From Planctomycetota bacterium (GTDB lineage: Bacteria > Planctomycetota > SZUA-567 > H5-PLA8): a stretch of 48,000 nucleotides of DNA. Position numbers and translations under genes: made by a program. Of this stretch, positions 7,893-15,813 are shown piece by piece. Below the pieces are notes generated by a model. That model made no database searches, had not been told where the DNA came from, and saw only the letters and a program-made list of their open reading frames with translations. Every line of letters begins with the position of its first letter. The first letter of the stretch is position 1. Where the stretch lies: assembly GCA_023150555.1 (NCBI GenBank), contig JAKLKQ010000053.1:1-48000 (forward strand). The letters run 5' to 3'.

Positions 7893-8726
7893 ATGGCTTT
7901 TCTCTTGAAGCGGCGCACGGTTGTCCCCGGATTTGGCCTGTCCCTAGGCCTCACGGTACTCTACACGTGCCTCGTTGTTCTGATTCCGTTGGCAGGCCTG
8001 TTCGTGAAGAGCTGGGCGCTGCCCTGGGCTGAGATCGGCGAGATCCTTTCCGCTCCGCGGGTTGTCGCATCCTTTAAGCTGACGTTCCTGACATCCCTGA
8101 TAGCCGCCTCGCTCAATCTGGTCTTTGGTCTACTGGTTGCATGGGTGCTGGTACGGTATCGGTTTCCCGGCAAGAGTTTGCTGGATGCCCTGGTCGATCT
8201 CCCGTTTGCCCTGCCTACAGCGGTGGCGGGTATTACGCTCACGACTCTATACGCAAGGAACGGTTGGATAGGCCAGTATCTGGAGCCCTATGGGATTAAG
8301 GCTGCCTATTCCCAACTTGGGATCGTAATCGCGCTCACGTTCATCGGCCTTCCCTTCGTAGTACGCACGGTCCAGCCGGTCCTGGAGGACCTCGATCCTG
8401 AATCCGAGGACGCCGCGTACAGCTTGGGTGCCGGCCGGCTCCAGGTATTTACGAAGGTAGTCCTGCCTTTGCTTTGGCCGGCGCTTTTGACCGGATTCGC
8501 ACTTTCCTTCGCGCGCGCACTCGGCGAGTACGGATCGGTCGTATTCATTGCCGGCAACATGCCGATGAAGACCGAGGTGGTGTCCCTGTTGATCGTTACG
8601 CGACTGGAAGAGTACGACTACGCCGGTGCAACGACCATTGCCGCCGCGATGCTTCTGATGTCCTTCGTGGTGCTGTTGATTGTGAATCTCCTGCAATGGT
8701 GGAGCCGCCGCTGGCAAGCGGCCTGA
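7893..8726 (+). CDS. cysT: Sulfate ABC transporter permease CysT
   Basis: A 277-residue inner-membrane permease with six predicted helices (for example LTVLYTCLVVLIPLAGLF at the start and MLLMSFVVLLIVNLL at the end). The cytoplasmic EAA loop that docks on the ATPase is visible as SEDAAYSLGAGRLQVFTKVV, about residues 170-190. Length and the GEYGSVVFIAGNMP block match CysT/CysU. It is 10 bp upstream of cysW, as in most sulfate operons. Confidence 0.92.
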   Translation: MAFLLKRRTVVPGFGLSLGLTVLYTCLVVLIPLAGLFVKSWALPWAEIGEILSAPRVVASFKLTFLTSLIAASLNLVFGLLVAWVLVRYRFPGKSLLDALVDLPFALPTAVAGITLTTLYARNGWIGQYLEPYGIKAAYSQLGIVIALTFIGLPFVVRTVQPVLEDLDPESEDAAYSLGAGRLQVFTKVVLPLLWPALLTGFALSFARALGEYGSVVFIAGNMPMKTEVVSLLIVTRLEEYDYAGATTIAAAMLLMSFVVLLIVNLLQWWSRRWQAA

Positions 8727-8736
8727 GGAGTAAATC

Positions 8737-9612
8737 ATGAACGGCATTGGCACGAATACCGCCCTTGTAAAGAGCCAACCCTTAGTCAGGACCCACGAGT
8801 CGAAATGGGCGAAATGGGGACTCACTCTCCTTGCGTTCGGGTTTCTTGGACTCTTTCTGCTCCTCCCGCTGGCGGCGATCTTCTCCGAGGGGCTTAAGAA
8901 GGGATGGAGCGCCTATTGGACGGCCCTCAAGGAGCCGGAGGCCATTTCGGCGATAAAGCTAACGCTTTTGGTTGCAGCCATCGCCGTACCTGCAAACCTC
9001 GTCTTCGGCATAGTTGCGTCCTGGGCCATAGCCAAGTTCGAGTTCCGAGGTAAGCAGATCCTGATTACGCTCATTGACCTGCCCTTTTCTGTCTCTCCCG
9101 TCATCAGCGGACTGATTTTCGTGTTGATCTTTGGGTTGCAGGGATACCTGGGGCCCTGGTTGCGCGAGCACGACATAAAGATCATCTTCGCGGTGCCCGG
9201 CATCGTGCTGGCGACGGTATTCATCACGTTTCCATTCATTGCACGCGAACTGATCCCACTGATGGAATCCCAAGGCCGGGATGAAGAAGAGGCGGCTTTG
9301 TCCCTTGGCGCGAACGGATGGCAGACGTTTTTCCTGGTGACGCTCCCCAATATCAAATGGGGGCTTCTTTACGGCGTGATCCTGTGCAATGCGCGCGCCA
9401 TGGGAGAATTCGGCGCCGTATCGGTGGTGAGCGGGCATATCAGGGGCATGACCAACACCCTGCCGCTTCACGTGGAAATCCTTTACAACGAGTACCAATT
9501 CGTTGCAGCGTTCGCCGTTGCTTCGCTTCTAGCGCTTCTGGCCCTTGCGACGCTGGCGCTCAAGAAAATCCTGGAGTGGAAAGTCCGATCCGAAAGCGAG
9601 GCAAGGCCATGA
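8737..9612 (+). CDS. cysW: Sulfate ABC transporter permease CysW
   Basis: The second permease, 291 residues, partner of CysT in the heterodimeric channel. It has six hydrophobic segments, an EAA loop (EEEAALSLGANGWQTFFLVT, about 187-206) and the CysW-type block ARAMGEFGAVSVVSGHIRG. GAGG lies eight bases before ATG 8737. Its stop codon overlaps the cysA start (ATGA at 9609-9612), indicating translational coupling. The first 25 residues (to SKWAKWG) form a polar N-terminal extension before helix 1. Confidence 0.93.
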   Translation: MNGIGTNTALVKSQPLVRTHESKWAKWGLTLLAFGFLGLFLLLPLAAIFSEGLKKGWSAYWTALKEPEAISAIKLTLLVAAIAVPANLVFGIVASWAIAKFEFRGKQILITLIDLPFSVSPVISGLIFVLIFGLQGYLGPWLREHDIKIIFAVPGIVLATVFITFPFIARELIPLMESQGRDEEEAALSLGANGWQTFFLVTLPNIKWGLLYGVILCNARAMGEFGAVSVVSGHIRGMTNTLPLHVEILYNEYQFVAAFAVASLLALLALATLALKKILEWKVRSESEARP

Positions 9613-10679
9613 GCATTGCGGTAAATGGAATCGTAAAGTGCTTTGGGGCCTTCACGGCACTTGACCGGATCGACCTGGAAGTGAAGACGGGCGAACTCGT
9701 GGCGCTCCTCGGTCCATCGGGTTCGGGCAAGACCACGCTGCTGCGCATAATTGCTGGCCTGGAATTCGCCGACGCGGGGCGGGTGCTTTTCGATGGAGTA
9801 GATACGACAAGCCGCCCGGTCCGCGACCGTAACATCGGTTTTGTCTTCCAACATTACGCACTGTTCAAGCACATGACCGTCTTCGAGAACGTCGCCTTCG
9901 GCCTACGCGTGCGGCCTCGAAAAACCAGACCAACCAAGAGCGAGATCCGAGATCGCGTGGAACGGCTTCTCGCGCTGGTGCAGTTGGAAGCCCTGCGGAA
10001 TCGGTATCCTTCCCAACTGTCCGGCGGGCAACGGCAAAGGATAGCCCTGGCTCGAGCCTTGGCGGTTGAGCCCAAGGTTCTCTTGCTTGACGAGCCCTTC
10101 GGCGCGCTCGACGCAAAAGTACGCGCGGAATTGCGTGCTTGGCTACGGAGGCTCCACGACGAAATCCATGTAACCAGCGTTTTCGTCACACACGACCAGG
10201 AGGAAGCCTTGGAAGTCGCCGACCGGGTGGTTGTCATGAACCAGGGCAAGATTGAGCAGGTAGGATCTCCCGAAGAAGTCTACCATCGCCCCGCCTCACC
10301 TTTTGTCTATGACTTCCTGGGCCACGTGAACATCTTCCATGGCAGAATAGAGGATGGAAAAGTTCAGATAGACGCGAGCACTGAGGGAAGCCCATCGGAC
10401 AAGACAGAAGCGAATGCTTCACCTCGCAGGATCTACGTGCGGCCCCACCTCCTTGATATCGACCATGTGCCCGGTGGCAATGGGACCTTCCGCGCCAAGG
10501 TCAGGGACATTCGTGCTGCAGGACCGGTGGTTCGGGTGGAACTGGTTTCAGATTGGAATCAGGTTGTGACCGTCGAGATCTCGCACGAGCGTCACCTCGC
10601 GTTAAGCCTTAAGGAAGGCGCCGATGTCTTCATCCGGCCACGGGAAGGAAAGGTATTCCACGAAGACTATGCTATTTGA
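9609..10679 (+). CDS. cysA: Sulfate ABC transporter ATPase
   Basis: A 356-residue ATP-binding subunit. Walker A is GPSGSGKTT (35-43), the Q-loop is FVFQHYALF, the signature is LSGGQRQR, Walker B is VLLLDEPFGALD and the switch His is in VTHDQEEA. A C-terminal regulatory domain (about 240-356) includes YVRPHLLDI and VELVSDWNQVVTVEIS, as in CysA. Start ATG at 9609 overlaps the cysW stop. It is the last gene of the operon and converges on the chromate genes; the 73-bp gap shows no clear terminator hairpin. Confidence 0.94.
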   Translation: MSIAVNGIVKCFGAFTALDRIDLEVKTGELVALLGPSGSGKTTLLRIIAGLEFADAGRVLFDGVDTTSRPVRDRNIGFVFQHYALFKHMTVFENVAFGLRVRPRKTRPTKSEIRDRVERLLALVQLEALRNRYPSQLSGGQRQRIALARALAVEPKVLLLDEPFGALDAKVRAELRAWLRRLHDEIHVTSVFVTHDQEEALEVADRVVVMNQGKIEQVGSPEEVYHRPASPFVYDFLGHVNIFHGRIEDGKVQIDASTEGSPSDKTEANASPRRIYVRPHLLDIDHVPGGNGTFRAKVRDIRAAGPVVRVELVSDWNQVVTVEISHERHLALSLKEGADVFIRPREGKVFHEDYAI

Positions 10680-10752
10680 TTTGGAGCAGGCTCTGTAGTG
10701 TCCCTCCACACGTCCACTTGCCAGAAGTCTTTATCGAAAGTCAATCTTGCGC

Positions 10753-11214
10753 TCATTCAAATGCGCCATTCACCTTCCCATCACGTACCATCTCCTGGCA
10801 GTAGGCGTACAGCGCATCGTACACGATCCACTCCGCCTCGTTCTGGGATAGGTCGTCCTTGAACCCCAGATGACGAAACCCTTCCGCGATGGCCTTTAGT
10901 CCGGCCGATTCCGGTTGGTTCCAAAGGCTATTGTCCGTGTCGGCTCCGTTGACGATCTTCGCAAGCAGGACCAGCGCCGGATCCTTGCCAAGCCCATACT
11001 TCTTGACGATGGCGTCGAAGGAGCATTCCTTTCCATGGTGGCCAAGCTCAACATTGGGGACGTCGTAAGGAATCGCGCCAAGGCGTTGTGCTTCGACCAT
11101 GACCTTGTCCGCAGGCACAAAGAAGAACTCCGCCTGCGGGTCCACGAACTTCCGGATGAGCCATGGGCAGGCGACGCGGTCCACCTTAACGCGTTCCCGG
11201 GTGATCCATTTCAT
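10753..11214 (-). CDS. ChrB C-terminal-domain protein (chromate resistance), copy 2
   Basis: A 153-residue stand-alone copy of the ChrB C-terminal domain: KVDRVACPWLIRKFVDPQAEFFFVP at the start, then a CSF motif and DALYAYCQ near the end. In full-length ChrB this domain follows an N-terminal domain, and the whole protein acts as a chromate-responsive regulator or accessory factor. ATG at 11214 has GGAG seven bases ahead, and the codon overlaps the stop of the previous gene (ATGA). It is the last gene of the chromate operon. It resembles the adjacent copy (11211-11648) closely enough to be a tandem duplicate that has diverged. Confidence 0.8.
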   Translation of the reverse strand: MKWITRERVKVDRVACPWLIRKFVDPQAEFFFVPADKVMVEAQRLGAIPYDVPNVELGHHGKECSFDAIVKKYGLGKDPALVLLAKIVNGADTDNSLWNQPESAGLKAIAEGFRHLGFKDDLSQNEAEWIVYDALYAYCQEMVRDGKVNGAFE

Positions 11215-11648
11215 ATACTCACTCCTTCCGTTCGGTCCATAGCCAAGCGTGCGTAGAGGGCATCGTAAACCAGCGCGCCACGAGCCAGGGCAGTTTCATC
11301 ATTAGGACTGATGAGCCGGAGGCCATCGCAGACCAGATCAAGACCTGCCGCTGCGGGCTCTACATTTACTTCCTGAATCGTATCTGCCTCATCGATGATG
11401 CGTGCGATCCGGTTTAGAACTGGATCCTTAAGCTCGTATTCCTTCAAGATGGTGAAAAAGGAGCAATGTCCGCGCTGATGAGAAAGGCGCACACCGGGAA
11501 TGTCGAATGCCTTGGCATCCTTGGGAAGATTCTTTGTTTGACCGGCCGGTACGAACAGAAACCTTGCCTTCGGGTCGATGCACTTTCGGATCAGCCATGC
11601 GCACGCCATGCGATCAACGCCGACCTTCTCCCAAGTGACCCATTTCAT
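11211..11648 (-). CDS. ChrB C-terminal-domain protein (chromate resistance), copy 1
   Basis: A 145-residue paralogue of the downstream gene. It shares the opening MKWVTWEKVGVDRMACAWLIRK, the FVPAG strand, a CSFF motif and DALYARLA. Two starts are possible: ATG 11654, overlapping the upstream stop, or ATG 11648, which is better spaced from GGGGAGG and aligns with the paralogue's first residue; the latter is used. Together with the N-terminal-domain gene upstream it reconstitutes the two halves of a normal ChrB as separate polypeptides. The function, probably chromate sensing or handling, is inferred from the family and from chrA beside it. Confidence 0.8.
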   Translation of the reverse strand: MKWVTWEKVGVDRMACAWLIRKCIDPKARFLFVPAGQTKNLPKDAKAFDIPGVRLSHQRGHCSFFTILKEYELKDPVLNRIARIIDEADTIQEVNVEPAAAGLDLVCDGLRLISPNDETALARGALVYDALYARLAMDRTEGVSI

Positions 11649-11650
11649 TA

Positions 11651-12076
11651 TCATGCGCCTCCCCGTGCGGCTATGAGCTCTGCTCTTACCTCTGCACCAA
11701 TGGCGAGCATAAAGTGATCCTGCGCCTGGACCCTCTGAAATCGTTTGGAGAGCGATGCCAAGTTCCGCTTCTTTCGGTTAAGTGCAACTTGGATTTCACG
11801 ATAGGCTCGGCGCACCGGCTCCTTAAATTGTTCTGACAATCCATCTGTGTTGCTTGCAAACAAAACCTCAGATGAAAACAGGGTTGCCTCGCCATGCAAT
11901 TCGACGATTTCGGCTGCTAGCCATTGAAACTGCTCCTGAGTGCGCGGAGTAGCTGGCAAGACCCAGGTAGCGTCCTGCAATGCGATGGCGCCAAGCTGCT
12001 TGAGCTTCCGCCAAACGTACACTCGCGATGCGCTTGGCTCGCGAGGTACCCGAATTATCAGCAATAGCCAACGCAC
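11651..12076 (-). CDS. chrB: ChrB N-terminal-domain protein
   Basis: A protein of about 141 residues corresponding only to the N-terminal half of ChrB: RWLLLIIRVPREPSASRVYVWRKLKQLGAI and LQDATWVLP fit the opening of that family, which typically reads WLLLI...P..RVRVWR.L..LGAV. The C-terminal half is encoded separately by the next two genes. GTG at 12076 gives a family-like start and is seven bases after GGAGG; ATG 12094 in the same frame lies upstream of that ribosome-binding site. It starts 29 bp after the chrA stop and overlaps the next gene, so the operon is chrA, chrB-N, chrB-C, chrB-C. Confidence 0.75.
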   Translation of the reverse strand: MRWLLLIIRVPREPSASRVYVWRKLKQLGAIALQDATWVLPATPRTQEQFQWLAAEIVELHGEATLFSSEVLFASNTDGLSEQFKEPVRRAYREIQVALNRKKRNLASLSKRFQRVQAQDHFMLAIGAEVRAELIAARGGA

Positions 12077-12104
12077 CACATGTCCTCCCAGCATCCATCC
12101 TCAG

Positions 12105-13340
12105 TCAATGAATCAGCGGATAGGCAATCAATCCGGCCAACGCGGCGCAAAGGACAAGGATTGGCTCGGGGAGCCTCTTGAACTTGAACAGGATGGCAAC
12201 TGTTGCCAGTAACACGACTACTTTGAATAGATCCGGTGTACATCCATCTAAAATCGTCCTTTGCCCCAGGACGACAACGGCACCGGCAAGGGCTCCAACA
12301 GCCGCGGCGGTCACCCCGTCCACAAACGCCACTAGGCCCGGACGCTTGCCATGCTTCTTGAAGTACGGAGCCGGGATTACAGTCAAAATATAGCACGGCA
12401 GAAATGTTCCGATCGCTGCGACTACTGCGCCGGCGAGGCCATCCACAAGATACCCAATGAACCCCACGGTTATTACGACTGGGCCCGGCGTGACCATAGC
12501 AACGGCAACGGCATCCAGAAATTCCTGATCGTTAAGCCATCCGTACTCCTTGACCACCCCGCTATAAAGAAAGGGAACGATGGCCAGTCCGCTGCCGAAC
12601 ACAAATGCTCCCGCTTTGGCAAAAAACAAGAGGATTTGCTCAAGGCTCCTGTTATCTGCCACTGGTGTGCCCTCCAACGCAACCCCAATCGGCAGGAACG
12701 CAGAGGCCGTAGAGTCAGAGTTCCTCCCTAATCCTCTGGGCGGCGTCCTCACGACCCAGACTAGCACACCTGCGCCCAAGAACAGCCAGACCGACTCTGA
12801 CTCGGTAACAATCGTTGTGACAGCACTCCCGACATAGATTCCCCAAAGCAGCATGCTCTTGGCGATGGTCTTCTGGGTAAGCTTAACTGCACTTAGGAAA
12901 ATAATCCCGATTACGCAACCGCTTACTCCATAGAACACCGCTTGCATCCAGGGCAATCCGCCATAGGCCAAATATGCCCAACCCAATCCAACCACCATCA
13001 GGAAGGATGGCAGCACAAACGCAGTACCGACCAAGGTTGCGCCAAGCAGGCTGTAATGCACATACCCCAGGTAGATCGCCAACTGCGCGGCCAATGGGCC
13101 GGGCATGATCTGGGAGAGTGTGAGCCCTTCCTTATAATCGGCCTCGGAAATCCATTTCCGCTGCTCAACCAGATCCCGGTGCATATATCCGACAAGCGCA
13201 ATAGGGCCGCCAAATCCGAACGTGCCCAGATAGAGGGCATACTTCACCATCTGCCCAAGCGAATACGTCGGCTTGTCAGATGCCAGTACTTCATCAGGTA
13301 GTTTGCCGCATTGTTGAGTTTCAGGATCTGTACCCGCCAT
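12105..13340 (-). CDS. chrA: Chromate efflux transporter, long-chain CHR family
   Basis: A 411-residue membrane protein with the duplicated CHR architecture. The first half has FGFGGPIALV (41-50) and SQIMPGPLAAQ (77-87). The second half has FVFGSGLAIVP and VAMVTPGPVVITVGF, the paired motifs of ChrA. About ten hydrophobic helices are visible. These proteins export chromate across the inner membrane. It is the first gene of the minus-strand chromate operon, ahead of the split chrB genes, and an inverted repeat lies about 50 bp upstream of its start. The N-terminal 25 residues are polar and non-conserved. Confidence 0.92.
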   Translation of the reverse strand: MAGTDPETQQCGKLPDEVLASDKPTYSLGQMVKYALYLGTFGFGGPIALVGYMHRDLVEQRKWISEADYKEGLTLSQIMPGPLAAQLAIYLGYVHYSLLGATLVGTAFVLPSFLMVVGLGWAYLAYGGLPWMQAVFYGVSGCVIGIIFLSAVKLTQKTIAKSMLLWGIYVGSAVTTIVTESESVWLFLGAGVLVWVVRTPPRGLGRNSDSTASAFLPIGVALEGTPVADNRSLEQILLFFAKAGAFVFGSGLAIVPFLYSGVVKEYGWLNDQEFLDAVAVAMVTPGPVVITVGFIGYLVDGLAGAVVAAIGTFLPCYILTVIPAPYFKKHGKRPGLVAFVDGVTAAAVGALAGAVVVLGQRTILDGCTPDLFKVVVLLATVAILFKFKRLPEPILVLCAALAGLIAYPLIH

Positions 13341-13389
13341 TCCCGCGTCCCCGCACGCCCTACCCTTGGCATTGGCGCATTCAAACTAA

Positions 13390-13405
13390 TGTAATAGTGG
13401 TTACA
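13390..13405. promoter_or_regulatory. Inverted repeat upstream of chrA (candidate operator)
   Basis: TGTAATAGTGGTTACA has perfect 5-bp arms (TGTAA/TTACA) around a 6-bp spacer, 50 bp upstream of the chrA start in an AT-rich patch (ATATATTTG next to it) where the promoter should be. It is a natural site for a chromate-responsive regulator such as the ChrB N-terminal protein; this is inference. Confidence 0.4.
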
Positions 13406-13479
13406 ATATATTTGCCGACGATGGCGTTGTCAACCTTTCGACCTCCACGCGAGAGCATTTAACAGATGGAGGGCCTTGC

Positions 13480-13815
13480 GTGGTGAAGAAGGCGAAGGTA
13501 CCGGCGATCGAGTTGGGCGAGGAGGTCGAGCCGCGCAGCGGTCACGTCGCCGTCAGTACCATGCACTTTGCGAAGGGGCTGAAGTTCCGCGCGGTGGCGG
13601 CGAGGGCCTGCGACGATGAGGTCATTCTCCTACAAGAGCGCGTCGAGTCGGTCTCGGGCGAGTCCGACCTTGAAGAGGTCTACAATACTGAGCGGCATCT
13701 CTTCTACGTCGCCCGCACCCGCGCGTGCGACCACCTTTGGGTGACCGGCGTAGATCCGGCGCCGGAGTTTCTCGGCGACCTGTTGGAAACCGCCAAAAAT
13801 TTTTTCGGACGCTGA
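13480..13815 (+). pseudogene. C-terminal fragment of a UvrD/Rep-type helicase
   Basis: A 111-residue remnant holding only the last part of a superfamily-1 helicase: VAVSTMHFAKGLKFRAVAARACDDEV, matching the motif V region (normally STMHRAKGLEF), and RHLFYVARTRACDHLWVT, matching motif VI (normally YVACTRARD). The Walker A/B motifs are missing, and Arg to Cys in the TRARD motif suggests decay. It opens with GTG 13480 but has no plausible stand-alone function. It lies between the chromate promoter and the inner integrase, so it may be a trace of an earlier insertion or of the inner element's source. Confidence 0.7.
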
Positions 13816-13839
13816 CTCAGGTCAGAATCGCTCTCCTTA

Positions 13840-15408
13840 TTATGCTGCAAACCCGCTGGCGCCAGAGAACCCAACGACGCCCAAGCCGTTGCCGCTTGGA
13901 ACCGGCGCCGACGTCCCGGCGCTGAACCCGGAGAAGCCGGAGACGCCGCGGACCTCGGCCGCAGCCGCCAGTACGGGTTGCGGTATGCAGAAGACCGAGG
14001 AGTAGATGCTGATCGCGATCAGGCGCCGTTGTACTTCTGTTGGACTTGGAGACCGTCCGGAAGCGTCCGAGCCTAGGCCGGAGCCGGTCCGGTCTAGGGT
14101 GATGAAAGCCGGGGTAACCTCTTGATGGGGTCCGGTTTGCGCCTGATCCTGTCCGGCCGGCGTCCGGTCTTGGGCCAAGGGTTCGCTGTACTCCGGGTAC
14201 TCCGGCGCATTCGGGGTCAACCCCGCAGAACCCTTGTCAGCATCATGACTTACCTGAACGCCGAAGTGCGCTGCGTCTGCCCGTTGTACATCCGTTGGAC
14301 AACCCCCATGGCCGTTGCCGGCGCTGCCCATGATACGGTCGCCAACCGCTACCGAGATAACGTTGATCCGCTCGGCGCGTACCTTCGCATAAATATTCAT
14401 GGTCAGCGTAGGATCCGAATGGCGCATCAGCGTTTGTACTTCCTTAACCGTTGCGCCGCTTTCAATGAGCAAGGTTGCGTAGGTAACCCGAAGGCCATGG
14501 AAATTTGCTCTTCCGGTGCGGGAAATCTGCGGAATGCCGGCCCGTTCAAGGTCGCGCCTGAACGACTTGTTGTTGCTGACTGGTACGCGGAGCAGACGGT
14601 CTTCGGGGTCGAGCAGCGCAGCCCGTTCCGCCAGCTTTGCATTCAAGACCGGATGCAGATGAAAGACGGCTTCTTTACGTTCCTTCGTAATCGCGGCCTG
14701 GAGCCGCAAATCCCCGTTGGCCTCAAGATTTTTTGCTTTGAGACGTCGCAGTTCGCCCCCTCGCAGCCCCGTCGAAAGCGCCAACTCGTAGACCAGCCGG
14801 CGCTCGGGTGCGCTCGCCGCCAAGAGTTTCTCTATCTCTTCCTGAGTCAGCGGGCGGCGGACGAGTCTAGGAATTGACCTGGGTTTCTTGAGACGCTTGA
14901 GCGGATGTTTGGGGAGGTAATCTCGCTCAACCAACCAAGTACAGAACGCTGCCAAGACCGAGACCGTCCGCCAGGCGGAAATGGGCAGCCTGCCCGCCCT
15001 GATGAGTTCCCGCATTACCTTCTCGGTCTCGGCCAGAATGCCGTCCATGTCTGAAACGAACTCAAGGTCGAGGCGCTCCTGCATGAATTTCAACTTTCGC
15101 TTCCGGTCCTTGGCGTAGCCCTTGGCCCAGGGAAGCCCGAACCGCCCGCCCTGACATTCGCCCCAAGCGAGGTATTCCTGTACGGCGTCCGAAAAGAGCC
15201 GCGGCTGGTCGGACGGCGTTGGCGGCTGGCGAATGCCCTTGCGGATCTCCTCCTCCTTGTTCTCAAGGCGCCAGGCAAGTTTTACCGTCTCCTCCTTTGA
15301 AGTAAGGCCGGTAACGGTCTTGCGCTTGCCGTCGAAGGTGCGGTACTTGATCCTCCACCGCGGGTGCGGTTTGCCGCCCTTATCGTAGGTCCTGAACACG
15401 GTAGGCAT
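13840..15408 (-). CDS. Tyrosine recombinase/integrase of the inner module
   Basis: A site-specific recombinase of 522 residues. The N-terminal 70 residues are basic arm-binding (RWRIKYRTFDGKRKTVTGL). Residues 70-170 form the SAM-like core-binding domain. The catalytic domain shows Arg in STGLRGGEL (R216), HGLR (H304, R307), His in MRHSD (H330) and the nucleophile in MNIYAKV (Y340). Residues beyond 360 form an unusual 160-residue tail rich in Pro, Gln, Gly and Ser, with repeated G-F-S-G patterns at the end. The excisionase-like gene follows upstream in the same direction. The catalytic residues are intact, so activity is possible. Its own attachment sites were not identified. Confidence 0.88.
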   Translation of the reverse strand: MPTVFRTYDKGGKPHPRWRIKYRTFDGKRKTVTGLTSKEETVKLAWRLENKEEEIRKGIRQPPTPSDQPRLFSDAVQEYLAWGECQGGRFGLPWAKGYAKDRKRKLKFMQERLDLEFVSDMDGILAETEKVMRELIRAGRLPISAWRTVSVLAAFCTWLVERDYLPKHPLKRLKKPRSIPRLVRRPLTQEEIEKLLAASAPERRLVYELALSTGLRGGELRRLKAKNLEANGDLRLQAAITKERKEAVFHLHPVLNAKLAERAALLDPEDRLLRVPVSNNKSFRRDLERAGIPQISRTGRANFHGLRVTYATLLIESGATVKEVQTLMRHSDPTLTMNIYAKVRAERINVISVAVGDRIMGSAGNGHGGCPTDVQRADAAHFGVQVSHDADKGSAGLTPNAPEYPEYSEPLAQDRTPAGQDQAQTGPHQEVTPAFITLDRTGSGLGSDASGRSPSPTEVQRRLIAISIYSSVFCIPQPVLAAAAEVRGVSGFSGFSAGTSAPVPSGNGLGVVGFSGASGFAA

Positions 15409-15438
15409 AGAGTTCCCTCCTTTATATGGGTTGCCTAC

Positions 15439-15813
15439 CTATGCCTTCTTCGAGTCCGGCAGTCGTTCCTGCACGCCGGAACTGGACTTCACGGCTTGCG
15501 CGGCGGCGATCTCGATGGCGCGTATCCTGCGCGCCTCACGATCAGCCTCACGCGCGGCGCACTCGGCGCGGGCATCCAGGTGAGCCAGGATGCGTTCCGC
15601 AATCCAGGTGGATTTACCGGTGAGGCGGATGGGCGGCGGCAGTTCACCGCGCGCGACCATGCGGCGCACCGTCCTGGTAGTCACGCCAAAGGCTTTCGCC
15701 AGCCCCGCTTCCGTCACCAGGGCCTTGGGCGGCAGCGCCACCAGGCTGGAAATGACGTCCTGACCGACAGGGACTTCAGGCGCCAGGCCCGCTGGTTCTT
15801 CATTAGAGTTCAT
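15439..15813 (-). CDS. Excisionase-like helix-turn-helix protein
   Basis: A DNA-binding protein of about 124 residues. A winged-HTH typical of AlpA/excisionase proteins is visible at TEAGLAKAFGVTTRTVRRMVARGELPPPIRLTG (about 40-72). A basic, Ala/Arg-rich helical tail follows and may be a coiled coil. ATG at 15813 is nine bases after GGAGG; GTG at 15816 is also in frame. The start overlaps the end of the upstream gene, and the stop lies 30 bp before the integrase start, so it probably controls the direction of recombination or the integrase promoter. Confidence 0.75.
   Translation of the reverse strand: MNSNEEPAGLAPEVPVGQDVISSLVALPPKALVTEAGLAKAFGVTTRTVRRMVARGELPPPIRLTGKSTWIAERILAHLDARAECAAREADREARRIRAIEIAAAQAVKSSSGVQERLPDSKKA

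Noticed and set aside
10680..10752. Terminator between cysA and the chromate operon
   Set aside because: No stem with a T-run could be drawn in the 73-bp gap.
13480..13815. Stand-alone helicase gene
   Set aside because: ATP-binding motifs are missing and a conserved Arg is changed, so it is recorded as a fragment.
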